Source: Varibaculum cambriense DSM 15806
GTDB lineage: Bacteria; Actinomycetota; Actinomycetes; Actinomycetales; Actinomycetaceae
Reading direction: 5' to 3'
NCBI RefSeq assembly: GCF_000420065.1
Contig: NZ_ATUF01000002.1
Location: 310,001-374,000, forward strand
DNA: 64,000 bases
The notes beneath the pieces are model-generated. The model had not been told where the DNA came from, ran no database searches, and saw only the letters and a program-made list of their open reading frames with translations. A program made the position numbers and the translations under genes. Positions 10,233-19,900 of this stretch are shown piece by piece (position 1 is the stretch's first letter; each line of letters opens with the position of its first letter).

Positions 10233-10603
10233 AGATCTTAAGCGCCCTGATTCCAGTATCGCTTTGAACAGTTCTTTTGTGGTTTTGGATCCTCGCGGGA
10301 AGTGGTTGTTTCACGCATGAAACGGATCAATCGTCCCTAGTAATTCCTCCTCCTTAGCTCGTCCTCCTTATTCCGTCCATATCTTGTCGCTATCTTTCCG
10401 TCCGCACCTCATAAGCATATTCCTGCCCGCAGAAGATGAACCTGCCATCCTAATTAAAAGGAGTACATGCGCCCTCCTTACTGAATAGCAAAAACCGCAC
10501 CTACCCACTCACCTAATAGGACATAAATTTCTTTATGTTCTAACTCCTTGGAGGGTGGAAAAGTCAGGTGTAGACACATAACCAGGTAAAATGCGCGACA
10601 GCA
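10233..10603. other. Intergenic stretch without a recognised gene
   Basis: The sequence has several pyrimidine-rich CCTCC clusters between 10345 and 10380, possibly decayed members of the neighbouring repeat family, and no convincing open frame. I see no RNA gene here. Confidence 0.4.
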
Positions 10604-10699
10604 GCGCCCTCCACGTGCAGAAGCGCCCTCCACGTGCAGAAGCGCCCTCCGCGCGCGACAAGACCCTCCAGCGACGGAAAGACCCGCCGGCGACGGAAG
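10604..10699 (+). repeat. 19-bp tandem repeat array C (5 units)
   Basis: Units start at 10604, 10623, 10642, 10662 and 10681. The first two are identical (GCGCCCTCCACGTGCAGAA), the third is 20 bp, and the last two read GACCCTCCAGCGACGGAAA and GACCCGCCGGCGACGGAAG. Identical adjacent units suggest recent slippage or duplication. The family resemblance to the arrays at 8999 and 33559 is in the CCCTCC core and the A-rich end of each unit. Confidence 0.85.
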
Positions 10700-10776
10700 A
10701 AAGTGGGAGTAAGTAGATAAAAGAGTGCAAGTGTTAATAAGCGTATAAGTAGCAGAAGAATGCAGGTAGCTAAAAA

Positions 10777-10811
10777 GGTTGTGACCCGAGGGGTTACCTC
10801 GGGCCACAACC
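10777..10811 (-). terminator. Rho-independent terminator of the NlpC/P60 gene
   Basis: Fifteen-base arms GGTTGTGACCCGAGG and CCTCGGGCCACAACC pair with one mismatch around a 5-base loop. On the minus strand the stem is followed by TTTTT. It lies about 120 bp beyond the stop of the minus-strand hydrolase gene. Confidence 0.75.
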
Positions 10812-10931
10812 GGCAAAAACTATTAAGAATATATCGGCACTGCCTTCATCGAAAATACCATCTTTCCAGGTCAGCACCTAACAGGCATCAGAAGCTCCCC
10901 CTAACGCTAGGTCGTTACCGACACGCAGTTA

Positions 10932-11666
10932 CTACAGGCGAATAACCTTGAACCCGTTCGAATAGATCGGCGCTACCTTTACCCGATCACCCGGTTTGGG
11001 GGCGTGGATCAGCTTTCCGCCGCCAACATAAATGGCCACGTGACCCGACTTCCACAATATGTCACCGGGCTGAGCCTGGCTGAGAGGAAGCTTCGTGCCG
11101 GAAGCCGCAATCCCACCGGTTGAACGAGGAAGCGAATAGCCGAGCTGGCGGTACACATAACCCACAAACCCGGAGCAGTCGAAGCCACTGGGAGTAGTTC
11201 CGCCCCAAACATAGGGAACGCCCTGATACTGCATCGCGATACCTACCGCGGTACCATCGGCTTTACCAAGGTCGCGCCCCACGAAAGTTTCGGCAGAATC
11301 CGAGGACGAGCGTTGGGTGTTCTGGGTAGCCGCGGGTGTAGCCGGAGCAGAAGTCACCTTAGCAGCTGCCACCGACTGAGCAGCCGCCCCAACCTCAGAA
11401 GTAACTTCTTGGTTAACAGTCAGCTTCTCAACCGTGCCTTTTGCCAACTGTGCAGAATCAACGGAAGTGGCGATTTGCTTGGCAACGGTGGCGTCCGCGC
11501 TAGCGGGGACGGCGGCCGCTGCCACTACTGTCAGAGCAACTCCCGAGCCTGCCAGTGCCGACAAGCGCTTACCGTTTTCAGAGGAAAACAGCGACTTCGC
11601 AGCTTGAGAAACTGGAGTGGAGGGACGGCTCGGAGCGCGGTGACGCGCCTGAAGTTTCTGTGTCAC
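10932..11666 (-). CDS. Secreted NlpC/P60 peptidoglycan endopeptidase
   Basis: Predicted 244 residues from GTG at 11666, chosen because AGGAG lies about 10 bases upstream and the protein then begins VTQKLQARHR ahead of a signal-peptide-like hydrophobic segment (ALAGSGVALTVVAAAAVPASA). A further upstream in-frame start at 11732 lacks that support. An Ala/Thr/Ser-rich linker leads to the C-terminal NlpC/P60 domain with GFDCSGFVGYVYRQLG (catalytic Cys), SGHVAIYVGGG and LIHAPKPG (catalytic His residues). These enzymes cleave D-Glu-diaminoacid bonds in peptidoglycan stem peptides and act in cell separation and wall turnover. The gene is monocistronic, with its own terminator. I looked for a c-di-AMP (ydaO) riboswitch upstream and did not recognise one. 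Confidence 0.9.
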   Translation of the reverse strand: MTQKLQARHRAPSRPSTPVSQAAKSLFSSENGKRLSALAGSGVALTVVAAAAVPASADATVAKQIATSVDSAQLAKGTVEKLTVNQEVTSEVGAAAQSVAAAKVTSAPATPAATQNTQRSSSDSAETFVGRDLGKADGTAVGIAMQYQGVPYVWGGTTPSGFDCSGFVGYVYRQLGYSLPRSTGGIAASGTKLPLSQAQPGDILWKSGHVAIYVGGGKLIHAPKPGDRVKVAPIYSNGFKVIRL

Positions 11667-11934
11667 GATGAGAGCTCTCCTAAAAGTGCTTATTTCGCTT
11701 CTGGCCGGAAAACCTCTTTGGTAGCTACCCAAAAAGGTTCTCTGACCGATTGGTCGTAACTAAATATAATGCTTCGATAACGGAATGTCACGTTTTGGTT
11801 ACGAAAGTTTTTTAATCTTTCGGACCACCCCGACACGCAAGTGGCTCGCCCCACAAAAACACGCGCCCGCAAAACCGGAAAACAGGTCGCAAAAACAGGC
11901 TATTAACGCAGTTCAAAGCCTGTATGAAATAGGG

Positions 11935-12621
11935 TTAATCTTGATTAGAAATCTCTTCGACAAACAGGTGTTGCCCTAGAGACGTGTCAAGTAACACAGT
12001 TTTTTCCGTGTCGACCCCGATAACAGCAATTTGACCATTCTCAGGTTGCAGATTTACCTCTCTACCAGGTGAAATACCCGCTTCATCGAAAAATGCCAGC
12101 ATGCGGGGTTCCGCTTGGATCGGTTCACCAATGCGCACAATTTTGGTAGCCACAATGCCGCCATATTGTTCAACGATCTGAGAAATGGAAGCCCCAGCCC
12201 CCTCAATCCCGTCATGCCCATCGGGAATCGGATTGCCGTAAGGGTCGGTAGAAGGGTGATGCAACAGATCCAGCAGGCGCATCTCTACCGCGTCGGACAT
12301 TACATGCTCCCAGCGGCAAGCCTCATCGTGAACCATCACCCAGTCCAACCCGATCAGATCCAATAACAAACGCTCTGCTAGACGGTGTTTGCGCACCACT
12401 TCCCGCGCTAGCTCCACCCCCTGCTCGGTGAACTCAATGCGACGATTATCCGCCAAGTAAAGCAGACCATCACGTTCCATACGCGCCACAGTTTGGGAAA
12501 CGGTAGGCCCCGAATGATCTAAACGTTCCACGATCCGGGCACGCAGTGGCGGTACTCCGTCCTCTAGCATCTCGTAGACAGTTTTCAGATACATTTCCGT
12601 AGTATCAACCAGGTCACCCAT
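11935..12621 (-). CDS. DtxR/IdeR-family iron-dependent transcriptional regulator
   Basis: About 228 residues from ATG at 12621, with AGGGG seven bases upstream. The N-terminal winged helix (LVDTTEMYLKTVYEM, then SGPTVSQTVARMERDGLL) is followed by the dimerisation/metal domain with KHRLAERLL and HDEACRWEHVMS, and a C-terminal SH3-like domain ending LGQHLFVEEI. The metal ligands of DtxR (Met10, His79, Glu83, His98, Cys102, Glu105, His106 in the corynebacterial protein) are all visible. The Cys in EACRWEH points to the iron-sensing DtxR/IdeR branch, not to MntR. It likely represses iron uptake genes, none of which are in this window. It is divergent from serC. Confidence 0.9.
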   Translation of the reverse strand: MGDLVDTTEMYLKTVYEMLEDGVPPLRARIVERLDHSGPTVSQTVARMERDGLLYLADNRRIEFTEQGVELAREVVRKHRLAERLLLDLIGLDWVMVHDEACRWEHVMSDAVEMRLLDLLHHPSTDPYGNPIPDGHDGIEGAGASISQIVEQYGGIVATKIVRIGEPIQAEPRMLAFFDEAGISPGREVNLQPENGQIAVIGVDTEKTVLLDTSLGQHLFVEEISNQD

Positions 12622-12782
12622 CAATGCCCCTAACGCCGTGCCTTACGCGGGAGCTATCGCCGCGCATTTACCCTCTCCTAGGTTAACTCGCTAACCGGAA
12701 CATTTTCGTTTCCACCAGTATTATCCCAGAGTGCAATCTCTAGATTCGCACCGATTTATGCACCTAGAGTAAGGTTTTTCCT

Positions 12783-13925
12783 ATGGAGAACTTCATTAAC
12801 ATTCCCGCAGATTTGCTACCCGAAAACAAGAAATTTGGCGCCGGACCCAGCTCAATAAGAAAAACCGCCCTTGCGAAAGTTGCTGCCAGCGACCTGCCTG
12901 GCACCTCGCACCGGCAAGCTCCCGTCAAAGACCTGGTGGGTTCGCTGCGCGGGGGGCTAAAAGAATTGTTCTCCCTACCGGACGGATACGAGGTGGTGCT
13001 CGGTAACGGCGGCGCCACCACTTTTTGGGCAGTGGCGGCGTCCTCTTTAATTAGGGAGCGGTCTGCACACGCGGTGTTCGGTTCCTTTGGTGCCAAGTTT
13101 GCGGAAACCGTCAGCGGGGCGCCCCACCTTAAAGATCCGGCACTAGAGCTCGGAGGGGTATCGGCGAGGGCGCAGGGCCGAGAAACCAGCAGTGAGATCG
13201 CGCTTTTGCGTGGCGGGCAAGAGGGAATCGATGCCTATTGCTATCCCGCGCATGAGACTTCTACCGGCGCCCTCAGTCCGGTAAAGCGAGTTGCAGGCGG
13301 ATTAAACCTGGTAGATGCTACTTCGGTCGCAGGCGGGGTGCAGGTCGACATTTCGCAAACCGACGTTTATTACTTCTCGGGACAAAAATGTTTCGCCGCC
13401 GAGGGCGGGCTGTGGGTGGCATTGGCTTCCCCCGCCGCTCAGGAACGGGCGCAAGAAATCAAAGCAGACCCGGGTGCCGGCCGCTGGATTCCGCCGATAC
13501 TGGATTTTTCGGTCGCGCTGAAGAACTCGGTTAAAGACCAGACTTTAAACACCCCGGCGATTGCCACCTTGATTTTATGGGAAGACCAGGTGCAATGGAT
13601 GCTATCCCAGGGCGGACTGGCGGAGATGGAAAAACGTACCCGCGCGTCCTCGGCAGTGCTATACGAATGGGCGCGTTCCCACCCGGACGCCTCCCCCTAT
13701 GTGTCCGATCCGGACGAACAGTCCCCGGTAGTGGTGACCATTGATTTCCACGATATTGATGCTAATCAGGTAATCTCCCAGCTGCGCGCCAACGGGATCG
13801 TGGATATTGATCCTTACCGAGCTTTGGGACGCAACCAGATCCGGGTGGCCTGCTTCCCCAATGTGGAAGTGGCCGACACCCAGGCGTTAACCACCTGCCT
13901 AGACTACGTGATCGACCGCCTCTAG
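12783..13925 (+). CDS. serC: Phosphoserine aminotransferase
   Basis: The 380-residue protein has the actinobacterial SerC layout: KFGAGPSSIR at the N terminus, GTSHRQAPVKD, GNGGATTFWAVAASSL, HETSTGALSPV, and YYFSGQKCFAAEGGLW, in which the Lys is the pyridoxal-phosphate attachment site. It transfers an amino group from glutamate to 3-phosphohydroxypyruvate in serine biosynthesis and also serves the pyridoxal-phosphate pathway in many bacteria. The length agrees with the family (about 370-380). It stands alone, is divergent from the DtxR gene and convergent with the purine permease. A long hairpin separates it from that permease. Confidence 0.93.
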   Translation: MENFINIPADLLPENKKFGAGPSSIRKTALAKVAASDLPGTSHRQAPVKDLVGSLRGGLKELFSLPDGYEVVLGNGGATTFWAVAASSLIRERSAHAVFGSFGAKFAETVSGAPHLKDPALELGGVSARAQGRETSSEIALLRGGQEGIDAYCYPAHETSTGALSPVKRVAGGLNLVDATSVAGGVQVDISQTDVYYFSGQKCFAAEGGLWVALASPAAQERAQEIKADPGAGRWIPPILDFSVALKNSVKDQTLNTPAIATLILWEDQVQWMLSQGGLAEMEKRTRASSAVLYEWARSHPDASPYVSDPDEQSPVVVTIDFHDIDANQVISQLRANGIVDIDPYRALGRNQIRVACFPNVEVADTQALTTCLDYVIDRL

Positions 13926-13979
13926 CAACCAAAACACCCTAACTGTGCCCGCTAAGGGACACTACAGCACGCTTATAAA

Positions 13980-14027
13980 CCAAATAGTCCGTGGGAGCGG
14001 CACTTGTCACTCCCACGGACTATTTGG
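13980..14027. terminator. Bidirectional terminator between serC and the purine permease
   Basis: Perfect 18-base arms, CCAAATAGTCCGTGGGAG at 13980-13997 and its complement at 14010-14027, with a 12-base loop and TTTCTT on the plus side. It separates two convergent genes, so it probably stops transcription from both directions. Confidence 0.8.
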
Positions 14028-14054
14028 TTTCTTAAGGCTTTTGCCCCACCTGCT

Positions 14055-15530
14055 TTACGACAGCAGGGCTTGGATCGGTCCCAAGCAGAAGTAGATTACA
14101 AATAGAACCGAAACTACCCACATCAGGGGGTGGATCCGTGAAATCCGTCCGGAGGCAATCTTTACCACCACGTAGGTGATGAAACCGAATCCGATACCGA
14201 CGGTAATCGAATAGGCGAACGGCATCATCATAATGGTCATGAAGGCGGGAATCGCCACGTCCGCACGGGTCCATTCGATATCGCGCACATTCACCATCAT
14301 TAGGAAGCCTACGAATACCAGGGCGGTCGAGGCCGCCTCGGCGGGCACCAGCTCCACTAGCGGGGCGATGAACATAGACACCCCAAACAGTAGTCCGGTG
14401 ACTACCGAAGCCAAACCGGTGCGCGCGCCCTCGCCAACCCCGGAGGTCGACTCCACGAAGGAAGTGTTAGAGGAAACGCCACCCAGGCCGCCAGCCATTG
14501 CCGAAAGCGAGTCAATCAGCAGAATTTCGCGGGTCTTGGGCGGATTGCCGTTCTCGTCTAGCAGGTTCGCACCCGAACCTACGGCTACCATGGTTCCCAT
14601 AGTGTCAAAGAAGTCCGCCAGCATCAGCGAGAAGATCAGCAGTACCACTCCCACCGCGGTGGTGTGGGGATTAGTGAAGGGACCGAAGAAGTCAATCGCA
14701 CCGATAGTGGAAAAATCAGGTAGGGAAACCGGGGAGCCTTTCAGCTGCGGAACGTTAGAGGCCCATGCAGACACGGCCTTTTCATCGGCCGCGCGCGAGC
14801 CCAGATGGGCAAAAGCCTGCACAATGAACGCCAAAACGGTGGCGCCCACAATCCCGATAAGAATCGCGCCCTGTACCTTGCGGATATAGAGCACAATGAT
14901 CACCATCAGTCCCACGCAGAAGACCAACGCCGGCCAGCCTACCAGGGAGCCGTTGACCCCCAGCTGCACCGGAGTGCCTCCGGGACGAATAATCCCGGCA
15001 TTAATCAGACCGACAAACGCAATAAATAGTCCAATACCTACGCTAATCGCAGTTTTTAGCTGGGCCGGAACCGCTTTAAACACGGCCTCCCGAAAACCGG
15101 TCAACACTAAGATGGTGATGGCCACGCCTTCCCAAAAGATCAAGCCCATCGCTTCCTGGTAGCTAAGCCCTAAAGCCTCGGGGTTGGCCAAAGTGAAAGC
15201 CACCACGGCGTTTAGCCCCATGCCGGAGGCCAAGGCCAGCGGGAAGTTTGCGACTAACCCCATCAGCAGGGTCATTACGCAGGCGACCAGGGCGGTGCCG
15301 GCGGCGATTGCGGACTGGCTAATATCTTTGGGGGCTGCCACCCCTAAAATCGCGGCGTTAACCACCAAAATATAGGCCATCGCAAAGAAAGTGACCAGGC
15401 CGCCGCGGATTTCCCGCCCAACGGTGGAGCCTCTTTCCGAAATTTTAAAGAAACGATCTAAGGAACTATCCGACTTTTTCGCCGTGTCTTGAGAAGACAA
15501 GATAACTGTCCAATCCGCCACCAGGGGCAT
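14055..15530 (-). CDS. NCS2-family purine permease (AzgA/PbuG-like)
   Basis: A 491-residue polytopic membrane protein with about 12-14 hydrophobic segments. Features of the AzgA subfamily of nucleobase:cation symporters are GRExRGGLVTFFAMAYILVVN near the N terminus, ASGMGLNAVVAF, and DFFDTMGTMVAVG with GGVSSNTSFVESTSGVGEGARTG split across the middle. This subfamily takes up guanine, hypoxanthine or adenine with protons. The first ATG (15530) gives a cytosolic lead of about 30 residues before the conserved region; a shorter start is possible. No guanine riboswitch was recognised upstream, but a perfect inverted repeat sits at 15592-15610. Substrate choice among purines cannot be read from the sequence. 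Confidence 0.9.
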   Translation of the reverse strand: MPLVADWTVILSSQDTAKKSDSSLDRFFKISERGSTVGREIRGGLVTFFAMAYILVVNAAILGVAAPKDISQSAIAAGTALVACVMTLLMGLVANFPLALASGMGLNAVVAFTLANPEALGLSYQEAMGLIFWEGVAITILVLTGFREAVFKAVPAQLKTAISVGIGLFIAFVGLINAGIIRPGGTPVQLGVNGSLVGWPALVFCVGLMVIIVLYIRKVQGAILIGIVGATVLAFIVQAFAHLGSRAADEKAVSAWASNVPQLKGSPVSLPDFSTIGAIDFFGPFTNPHTTAVGVVLLIFSLMLADFFDTMGTMVAVGSGANLLDENGNPPKTREILLIDSLSAMAGGLGGVSSNTSFVESTSGVGEGARTGLASVVTGLLFGVSMFIAPLVELVPAEAASTALVFVGFLMMVNVRDIEWTRADVAIPAFMTIMMMPFAYSITVGIGFGFITYVVVKIASGRISRIHPLMWVVSVLFVIYFCLGPIQALLS

Positions 15531-15591
15531 AGAAGTTACTTACAGGCTTATTATCGGGAGATTCCCAGGGTTTTTCCAATCTTGCCCGCTA

Positions 15592-15610
15592 TCTGCAACT
15601 TAGTTGCAGA
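15592..15610. promoter_or_regulatory. Palindrome upstream of the purine permease (operator candidate)
   Basis: TCTGCAAC, TTA, GTTGCAGA forms a perfect 8+3+8 inverted repeat 62 bp upstream of the permease start and 44 bp beyond the DUF3027 stop. Size and symmetry suit a repressor site; the regulator is unknown. Confidence 0.4.
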
Positions 15611-15653
15611 ATCCCGCGCAAGTACCTAGCCCTTAGCACCTGGCCTCCGGGCG

Positions 15654-16427
15654 TTAAATTTCTACCTGCTCTACATCCAATTCATTCAAGCGCGCCGGAG
15701 TGGGTTGCCAAGGGGAAGTATCCACCTTCACATCGGTTTCTGAATGGGAGCCACAGGTGTGATCCATAGAAACCACTCGGCCATCATCGACCGACCATTC
15801 ATTGGTACACACCCCGAACATGGTGCGCATACTGCCCGCTATCTTCAACAAGAATCCGCAGGTTGAACAGGTATTTTCCGGGAGTTTCCTCCGGGTCATC
15901 CCCCGCCGCGCCGGGCCTTGCTCCGAGTGGTACCAACGTTTAGCAGCCTGAGCACGACCACAAGCCGAAAGCACCCGGGGACGCCCCAGCCCCAGTTCCT
16001 CCACGGTGCGCCGATCTAAATCTTCGGCATCGGTGTCCGCATAGGACTGATCGAGGCGGTCATCATCGGGTACGTAAGGTAGTACGTCCTCGCGTTTTAC
16101 ATCTTGAGGACGCAGGCGCTGTGCCCAGGGCACCCAGGGGCGTGCTAGCAGTGCATCCTCGCCCGGAAGTAGATCGATTTCGCAGACTGTGGCTTTGCGT
16201 CCCCGCGGCACCCGCGCTAAAACCGCTACCCAATGCCACCCGCGATAACCGGGTTTCAGGCATTCAAAACTGTGGGTGGCCAGGCGTTCGCCTTCACTAG
16301 TGGCCCCCAAATGTTCGCCGATTTCTTCCGGTTTAGCGATAGGAGCCAGTCCCTCGCGGGCAAGATCGACCGCGCTGGCCAGTATGGTATCTACTTTTCC
16401 CGCTTTGCGTCGGGTAGTTTCACTCAT
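15654..16427 (-). CDS. DUF3027 family protein with zinc-ribbon-like cysteines
   Basis: Predicted 257 residues from ATG at 16427 (MSETTRRKAGKVDTIL). Longer in-frame readings overlap the upstream cold-shock gene and are less likely. The sequence matches the actinobacterial DUF3027 family in its GYRGWHWVAVLARVPRGRKATVCEIDLLPG core, residues split here as GYRGWHWVAV and ATVCEIDLLPG. The C-terminal part has CSTCGF, then FGVC and DHTCGSH, which may form a zinc-binding ribbon. Function is unknown. In many Actinobacteria this gene follows a cold-shock-domain gene, as here (28 bp gap), suggesting an RNA-related role; that is inference from context. Confidence 0.8.
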   Translation of the reverse strand: MSETTRRKAGKVDTILASAVDLAREGLAPIAKPEEIGEHLGATSEGERLATHSFECLKPGYRGWHWVAVLARVPRGRKATVCEIDLLPGEDALLARPWVPWAQRLRPQDVKREDVLPYVPDDDRLDQSYADTDAEDLDRRTVEELGLGRPRVLSACGRAQAAKRWYHSEQGPARRGMTRRKLPENTCSTCGFLLKIAGSMRTMFGVCTNEWSVDDGRVVSMDHTCGSHSETDVKVDTSPWQPTPARLNELDVEQVEI

Positions 16428-16455
16428 GTGCGTCTTTCTTAGTTCACCGCCGCCC

Positions 16456-16833
16456 CTAGGCGTCGAAATCATCGGCAACTGCCCGCAGCAGCTGCGCGAT
16501 CTTCGCACCATTTTCCGGGTAGCGACCATGTCGCAAATGCCCGGAAGAGGCGTCCAATAATTTAATTAGGTCTTCAACTAGCGGCACCATGTCTTTAGGT
16601 TTGCGCCGCAAATTTTTTGCCACTGAGGGCGTGCGCTGCAATATCTGCACCGATAGGGCTTGCGGACCTCTGCGGGAGTCGGCAACTGAAAACTCTACCC
16701 GCGTTCCCGCCGAGGGAGGTTTCGCGCCAGCAGGCAACACGCTGGCATGTAAAAACACCTGCGAGCCGTCTTCCGCAGTGATAAACCCGAACCCTTTGTC
16801 GGCATCAAACCACTTAACTTTTCCGGTTGGCAC
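16456..16833 (-). CDS. Cold-shock-domain protein with C-terminal extension
   Basis: The first 65 residues form a cold-shock domain: GKVKWFDADKGFGFI (RNP1) and QVFLHASVL (RNP2), which bind single-stranded RNA or DNA. The remaining 60 residues (LVEDLIKLLDASSGHLRHGRYPENGAKIAQLLRAV, given here as start LVEDLIKLLD and end AKIAQLLRAV) are a helical extension seen in a long actinobacterial Csp subgroup, nearly twice the usual 67-70 residues of CspA. It heads a two-gene unit with the DUF3027 gene and is divergent from the TPM gene at 16966. Confidence 0.9.
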   Translation of the reverse strand: MPTGKVKWFDADKGFGFITAEDGSQVFLHASVLPAGAKPPSAGTRVEFSVADSRRGPQALSVQILQRTPSVAKNLRRKPKDMVPLVEDLIKLLDASSGHLRHGRYPENGAKIAQLLRAVADDFDA

Positions 16834-16891
16834 TGATTTCTCCCCTACTTTTTCTTAATCTAGGTTACATGAGGCAACATATAACCCACTT

Positions 16892-16913
16892 CTTTGCATA
16901 TGATAATGCAAAG
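16892..16913. promoter_or_regulatory. Palindrome between the cold-shock gene and the TPM/PspA cluster
   Basis: CTTTGCAT, six bases ATGATA, ATGCAAAG: a perfect 8+6+8 inverted repeat 53 bp upstream of the GTG of the first TPM gene and 59 bp upstream of the divergent cold-shock gene. It may be an operator acting on one or both promoters. No known regulator consensus was recognised. Confidence 0.45.
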
Positions 16914-16965
16914 TGAGGATTTAATCCGCTCCGGGCTAGCCTCATTATTTAGGGAGAAAACTTAA

Positions 16966-19900
16966 GTGAGAGTCTTAAAGAAAACCGGCTTACTGGCAAT
17001 ACTGCTTCTAACAGCGCTTTTTGCTAGTTTCGCAGTCACCGGGGATGTCGCGTACGCCGAAGAGCCGCCAAAGATTTCCGATCATGTATATGACCCTGCC
17101 AATAAGCTGGGGGGGCAGGCCGACAAGGTTAAAGAGCGGCTAACTTCTTTGGATCGTTCTGGCTTACACGTCTACGTGGCTTTCCCCTCGGAGTATTCCA
17201 ATGACACCGTCAGCAATTGGAACTTGATGGCGCTGCAAAAATCGGGTGCCCCCCAGGGCTCCTATATGCTCTCGATAGTCGCTGATAACCCTAATCAGAC
17301 TATGTATTTGGCTTCTGCAGATAACGCCGCAAAACTCTCCCAAGAAGAATTATCTGCCATCGCCTCTGAAAAAATGGTGCCCCTGTTAAATCAACAAAAA
17401 TACCCCGAGGCAGTTTTAGCGTACCTAGATGCGCTTTCAGTGAAGGCTCCGGAAATGGGCTCGGGACTGGCGGTTTCCCCCTGGGCGATGATTGCTTTCC
17501 TAATTGCACTGATCGTGGTGATTATCGTGATTTCTCGGGTAATCCGGGCACGCAGGAAAGCTCAAAACCGCGCCGAAGAGCAGGCGCCGGGCAAGCAGGG
17601 TGAAGGGCTCTCCCCAGAGGAAGCCGCGAGCCAACTGCCCACCTCCACCTTAGCTACCCGGCAAGTCGGCGGCGCAGACTCCGCGGGCTCTGCGAGTAAA
17701 GAATCTTCCAAAGCGGCCGCGGTTAACGCGGACGAGGACGAGCAGCCTAGTAAGGGTAAATTCCGCCTACGGCTTGGACGCAAAAAAGATAAAGCGCCAG
17801 CTAAATCAAAGTCCCCGAAGACACTGGGCGATAAAGTCAATAAACCAGACTTCGCCGCGGTTACCCCAGAAAACTTCGCAACCGCAGCTTCGCCGGCCGT
17901 CCCGGCAGCTCCGACTCCGCAGGCACCTAAGGCTGCTACTGATGTCGTGAACAAAGAGGCGAACTTGGCGCCCACAGCCACGGGAACCGCGCAGACTGAG
18001 GCCGCCAAGGCAGAACCTGCTATTCCCACCGCTCTTCCGGGAAGTTTGGACACCCAAACAACGGGCGGAAAAGTTCCTTCATTAGCGGAATTAGATCAAA
18101 TCGCGTTAGCCCGCACTAGCTCTCATGCCCCTGCCACTACCGCGGACAACGCGGCCAACCAAATACCTGCTGCACCACAGGCAAACGCGCCTTACACCCC
18201 GACTGCCACCAACTCGCCCTTGACGTCCGCAACCGCGAGCCCCGCGGCGCCGCAGCGGCATAGTTCAGTGCTGCGTCCGGGCGAAACTACCTATTTGCCT
18301 CCGCAGGCCAATGACGATGACACCCAAGTTACTTCTGCCTCGCAAATTAGGGATTATGGCCAGGAGCGTCGCGATGAGATTGCCCGAGCGAAAGCGCGTG
18401 CCCAGGCAGCTGATCGTTTCCGGGAAGAACAAGCCCAGAAACCGGCCTTGTCCACTCCCAGTACCGCCAACACCGCTCAGCCACAGATTAGTCCCCTGCC
18501 GGCAAGCGTTAACGCTCCGCAACCGCCAAGCCAGCCGTTTGCCTCTCCGTTGCCTTTGCACACAGTAACTTCTCCGGCGGCACCGGCTGCGCACCCTAAC
18601 GCTACCCTGGAAAAACCGGAGACCACCCGGCCAGCGTTACCTCAGCAGCCAGTCACGAACGCGGCTTATACGCCAGCGGTTACTTCCTCTGCGGATCACG
18701 AGGCTGCCCCCCAGGTACCGGACAATTCCTCTTACCACGCAGAACAGCGCGGGACGGGAGCGGTGCCCAGGCTTCCGCAAATGGCACCGGCAGTTGACAA
18801 GTTGACGGCGCGCTCTTTGCCGCCAATATCTCCGCAGGCAATTCCGCAGGTATCGGGACAGGTATCGGCAGCGGGGAACCGACCGGCTCCTTCCTCTTCA
18901 ACGGGGCAAGTACCAGGAAGCCGCTCCTCGTCCTTACAGCCAGCCCCGGCGCCAGAAAAGCCACAGGCTCCCGCTGCTCTAGCGGCTACCTCGCCTGCAT
19001 CCTCACAGCCCTCCTCTCGGGAATCCGCCGCCTCGCAGATGCCAGCGCACCCCGTTCCCGCAAGGCAGCAACCGGCGGCGCATCCGCAACCCGACTTTAC
19101 GAAAGTGTTACGCCAGGCAGATTCGTGGGCGCGTAAGGGAGCCAGCAAACTGTCGCTAGCACAACAGCGGGTAGGCAAGACTGTAACCCAACCTTTTGCT
19201 TTAGCGCTAGTTCGTGCGCAAGATAGCGTCCGGGCTGCATTTGCGGAGTTCGCTACCGCTCAGTTGCAGTCCCGCCCGATTGATCAACAGATCGTAGCCG
19301 AGAACCTGCCGGGGCCGCTGCGGGAACTACGTGACCAGATCACCCACTTTACGAATCTGTATCACCAACAAACCCCGCTAAACGAGATCCTTGGTCGGTT
19401 CGAGCGGGAAATCGTGGACTGCCGGGAAGAACTGGTCAGATGCCGACTGATTGTAGAACGTATCCAAAACGTTGACCCCCAAAAAGCCGCTCGTATCGGC
19501 GAAGATGTCATGGGAGCCCATAAATTGCTGTCTCGAGCTCAGAACCTGATCGAGGACGCCAAAACTATGGATCACGCCGGAGAAGAAAACGAGGTTCTGA
19601 AAGCGACTGTACGCACCGAGAATCTCTTATTGCAGGCGCAAAAGATCGCGCGACAAGCACATGCGGAAGAGGCCGCCTTACGAGCAGCCGCCAAAGTTGA
19701 GACCGCTTTGACCTTTGCGGAAAAAGTTGAACCGCTTAGTGAGCAGGTCGCGATTTTGATGGCAGCAGTCGATGACTATATCGGGGTGCATACCGCAAAA
19801 GTGGGAGTGGCTGCCCGCACCATGCTTGACCTGGCAAACCGCACTCTGACCCGTCTTGACCAGCCGGGAAGCCACGATCCTCAGGAAGCCTTGCGCCTCT

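Noticed and set aside
11667-11934. c-di-AMP (ydaO) riboswitch upstream of the NlpC/P60 gene
   Set aside because: The gene type is a frequent target, but I could not find the conserved ydaO core sequences in this leader.
12681-12696. GGTTA-N6-TAACC upstream of dtxR as an iron box
   Set aside because: DtxR/IdeR boxes have a 3-base centre (AGGTTA-N3-TAACCT); here the spacing is 6 and outer bases do not match, so it may be chance.
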